This document shows positions 11,510 to 12,804 of a DNA stretch of 12,804 nucleotides, piece after piece. The stretch spans positions 1 to 12,804 of the forward strand of contig JBOHDX010000094.1 in assembly GCA_050700835.1 (NCBI GenBank), written 5' to 3'. The stretch is from JBOHDX01 sp050700835. GTDB lineage: Bacteria; Actinomycetota; Actinomycetes; Propionibacteriales; Nocardioidaceae. Under the pieces are notes generated by a model, which saw only the letters and a list, made by a program, of their open reading frames with translations, did no database searches and was not told the DNA's origin. Both the position numbers and the translations under genes were made by a program. Position 1 is the stretch's first letter; each line of letters opens with the position of its first letter.

Positions 11510-12619
11510 ATGGCATGGATCAAGGAACGCAAGGGAGCGCGCGGCACCACCTTCACCGGCTGCTACCGCGACTCCGAGGGTCGCGAGCGATCGGCCGGGT
11601 CGTTCTCGACCCGACGTGCTGCCGAGCGAGCCGCTCAGCGAGAAGAGCAGAAGGTGCTCGCCGGCGCCTGGCACGACGCGACCCGGGGAGAGATCACCTT
11701 CAAGGACTACGTCGAGCACGAGTGGCTGCCCAACAAGCACCTCGAGATCAGCACCCTGGCTGCCTACCGCTCCTACCTGAACAAGCAGTTCTATCCCGCG
11801 TTCGGCAACCGGCCACTCAACAAGCTCACACCTGCCCTAATCCAGGACTGGGTCACGACCGCAAAGCATGAGGGGCTCTCACCGCGGTCGATCAGGAAGT
11901 ACCACGTGTTGCTGTCCTCCATCTTCCGCCGCGCAGTCGCCGACCAGATCCTGGTGCGAAACCCGTGTGAGCACACCGAACTGCCCAAGGTGATCGCCCG
12001 GAAGTCCCCGACCCTGACACCTGATGAGTTCGACCAGCTGATCGGTGCCGTGCCCGAGCGCTACCGGCTGATGGTGGAGACCTTCATCGAGACCGGGATG
12101 CGCTGGGGCGAACTGATCGCGCTGCGGCGCCGCCACATCGACTTCCTGCGCCGCACGCTCACCGTCGAGGAGACGATCGTCGAGATCTCCAAGAGGCACT
12201 CCCCCACCGGCCAACGGTTCATCCCCAAGCCCTACCCCAAGGACAACGAGCCCCGCACCTTCGGCGTCCGCCAGGACTGGCTTGATGCGATCGCCGAGCA
12301 CATCACCACCGAGCAGCTCGGACGCGACGACCTGCTCTTCACCACTAAGGTCGGCACCCCGATCTCGCGCAACAGCTTCCGCACCCACGTCTGGCTCCCA
12401 GCCGTCAAAGCCTCCGGCATCGACTTCAACGTCCGCATCCACGACCTGCGCCACGCCCACGCCTCCTGGCTCCTGGCCGGCGGCTCCGACCTCAAGTCCG
12501 TGATGGACCGACTCGGCCACGCCCAAATCCAAACCACCCAGAAGTACCTCCACGCCCTCCCCGACGCCGACCAGCGCAACCTCGGCGCACTCAACCGCAT
12601 CACCGGTCGAGGCGAATAG
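11510..12619 (+). CDS. Tyrosine recombinase / phage-type integrase (element 2)
   Basis: A 369-residue tyrosine recombinase, a homologue of the protein at 211-1359 along its whole length. Catalytic residues are R198 (GMRWGEL), H311 and R314 (HDLRH), H337 (GHAQ) and Y346 (QKYLHAL). An arm-binding-like N-terminus (1-55) starting MAWIKERKG and a core-binding domain (about 60-160) precede them. The ATG at 11510 has GAGG 9 bases upstream. It is 13 residues shorter than integrase 1, mainly at the C-terminus, which ends NRITGRGE. Since both integrases sit next to the same tRNA-derived core, they should share site preference. The remaining cargo of this element lies outside the window. Confidence 0.93.
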   Translation: MAWIKERKGARGTTFTGCYRDSEGRERSAGSFSTRRAAERAAQREEQKVLAGAWHDATRGEITFKDYVEHEWLPNKHLEISTLAAYRSYLNKQFYPAFGNRPLNKLTPALIQDWVTTAKHEGLSPRSIRKYHVLLSSIFRRAVADQILVRNPCEHTELPKVIARKSPTLTPDEFDQLIGAVPERYRLMVETFIETGMRWGELIALRRRHIDFLRRTLTVEETIVEISKRHSPTGQRFIPKPYPKDNEPRTFGVRQDWLDAIAEHITTEQLGRDDLLFTTKVGTPISRNSFRTHVWLPAVKASGIDFNVRIHDLRHAHASWLLAGGSDLKSVMDRLGHAQIQTTQKYLHALPDADQRNLGALNRITGRGE

Positions 12620-12804
12620 GTGCTGCGACGCCCCTGTCGCGGCGGCGCAGGTGTCCTCGCAACTGCTCGCCGCAAGGGGATCCCGTACTGATTACGGGGG
12701 GTGCCCACTTGTCTTCGGGAACGCGTGCGCAGCGATTCAGGTGTCGAGGACGCTCCGCGACGTCTGAGCGGAAGTTAGGCTACGGTCCGGCTGATGTCGC
12801 AAGC
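12620..12804. other. Sequence after integrase 2, no gene seen
   Basis: A weak hairpin (GCGAC 12625-12629, GTCGC 12636-12640) lies just after the stop codon and could help end int transcription. No start codon with a believable reading frame was found in the remaining 165 bp. The window stops before the next gene of element 2. Confidence 0.4.

Overview
The window is GC-rich DNA with strongly G/C-biased third codon positions, frequent GTG starts and several actinobacterial protein families: SigE-like and CU044_5270-type sigma/anti-sigma partners, an adaptor with a peptidoglycan-binding domain, and a secreted I36-type inhibitor. It therefore comes from an actinomycete (Actinomycetota). The genus cannot be fixed from sequence alone.

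The layout is that of a tRNA-associated integration hot spot holding two integrative elements in tandem. Position 1 starts inside a copy of the 3' half of an initiator tRNA-fMet gene (minus-strand sense). A second, fuller copy of that 3' half lies at 11299-11340. Each copy is followed by a leader of about 170-190 bp with conserved repeats and then a plus-strand tyrosine integrase of the same family (211-1359 and 11510-12619). I read 1 to about 11321 as one complete element of about 11.3 kb. The DNA from about 11322 onward is the int end of a second element that runs out of the window. The intact tRNA-fMet is predicted beyond 12804.

Cargo of element 1, left to right: (i) integrase; (ii) a plus-strand pair of an XRE-type regulator and a nucleotidyltransferase-fold protein (1530-2409), which looks like a toxin-antitoxin or abortive-infection type module; (iii) a remnant of an IS3-family transposase (about 2438-2634); (iv) a long minus-strand gene train (10175 down to 2743), in which most genes overlap by 4-14 bases. 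Transcription order in the train is SigE-family ECF sigma factor, membrane protein (presumed anti-sigma), lipoprotein, membrane-fusion/adaptor protein with a peptidoglycan-binding domain, MacB-type ABC ATPase, FtsX/MacB-type permease, a 131-bp gap, a second sigma factor, and a CU044_5270-like membrane protein. A hairpin followed by TTTG (2645-2667) can end this train; (v) upstream on the same strand, a secreted protein of the peptidase-inhibitor I36 / crystallin-like type (10390-10782) with its own strong ribosome binding site and a hairpin after it; (vi) a non-coding right end (10783-11298) full of inverted repeats that leads into the tRNA fragment.

The likely logic of the cargo is an envelope-stress or peptide-export module. 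Two separate sigma/anti-sigma couples bracket a four-component export machine (lipoprotein, adaptor, ATPase, permease), with a secreted inhibitor-like protein next to it. That functional link is inference from gene order. No conjugation, replication or recognisable excisionase gene is visible.
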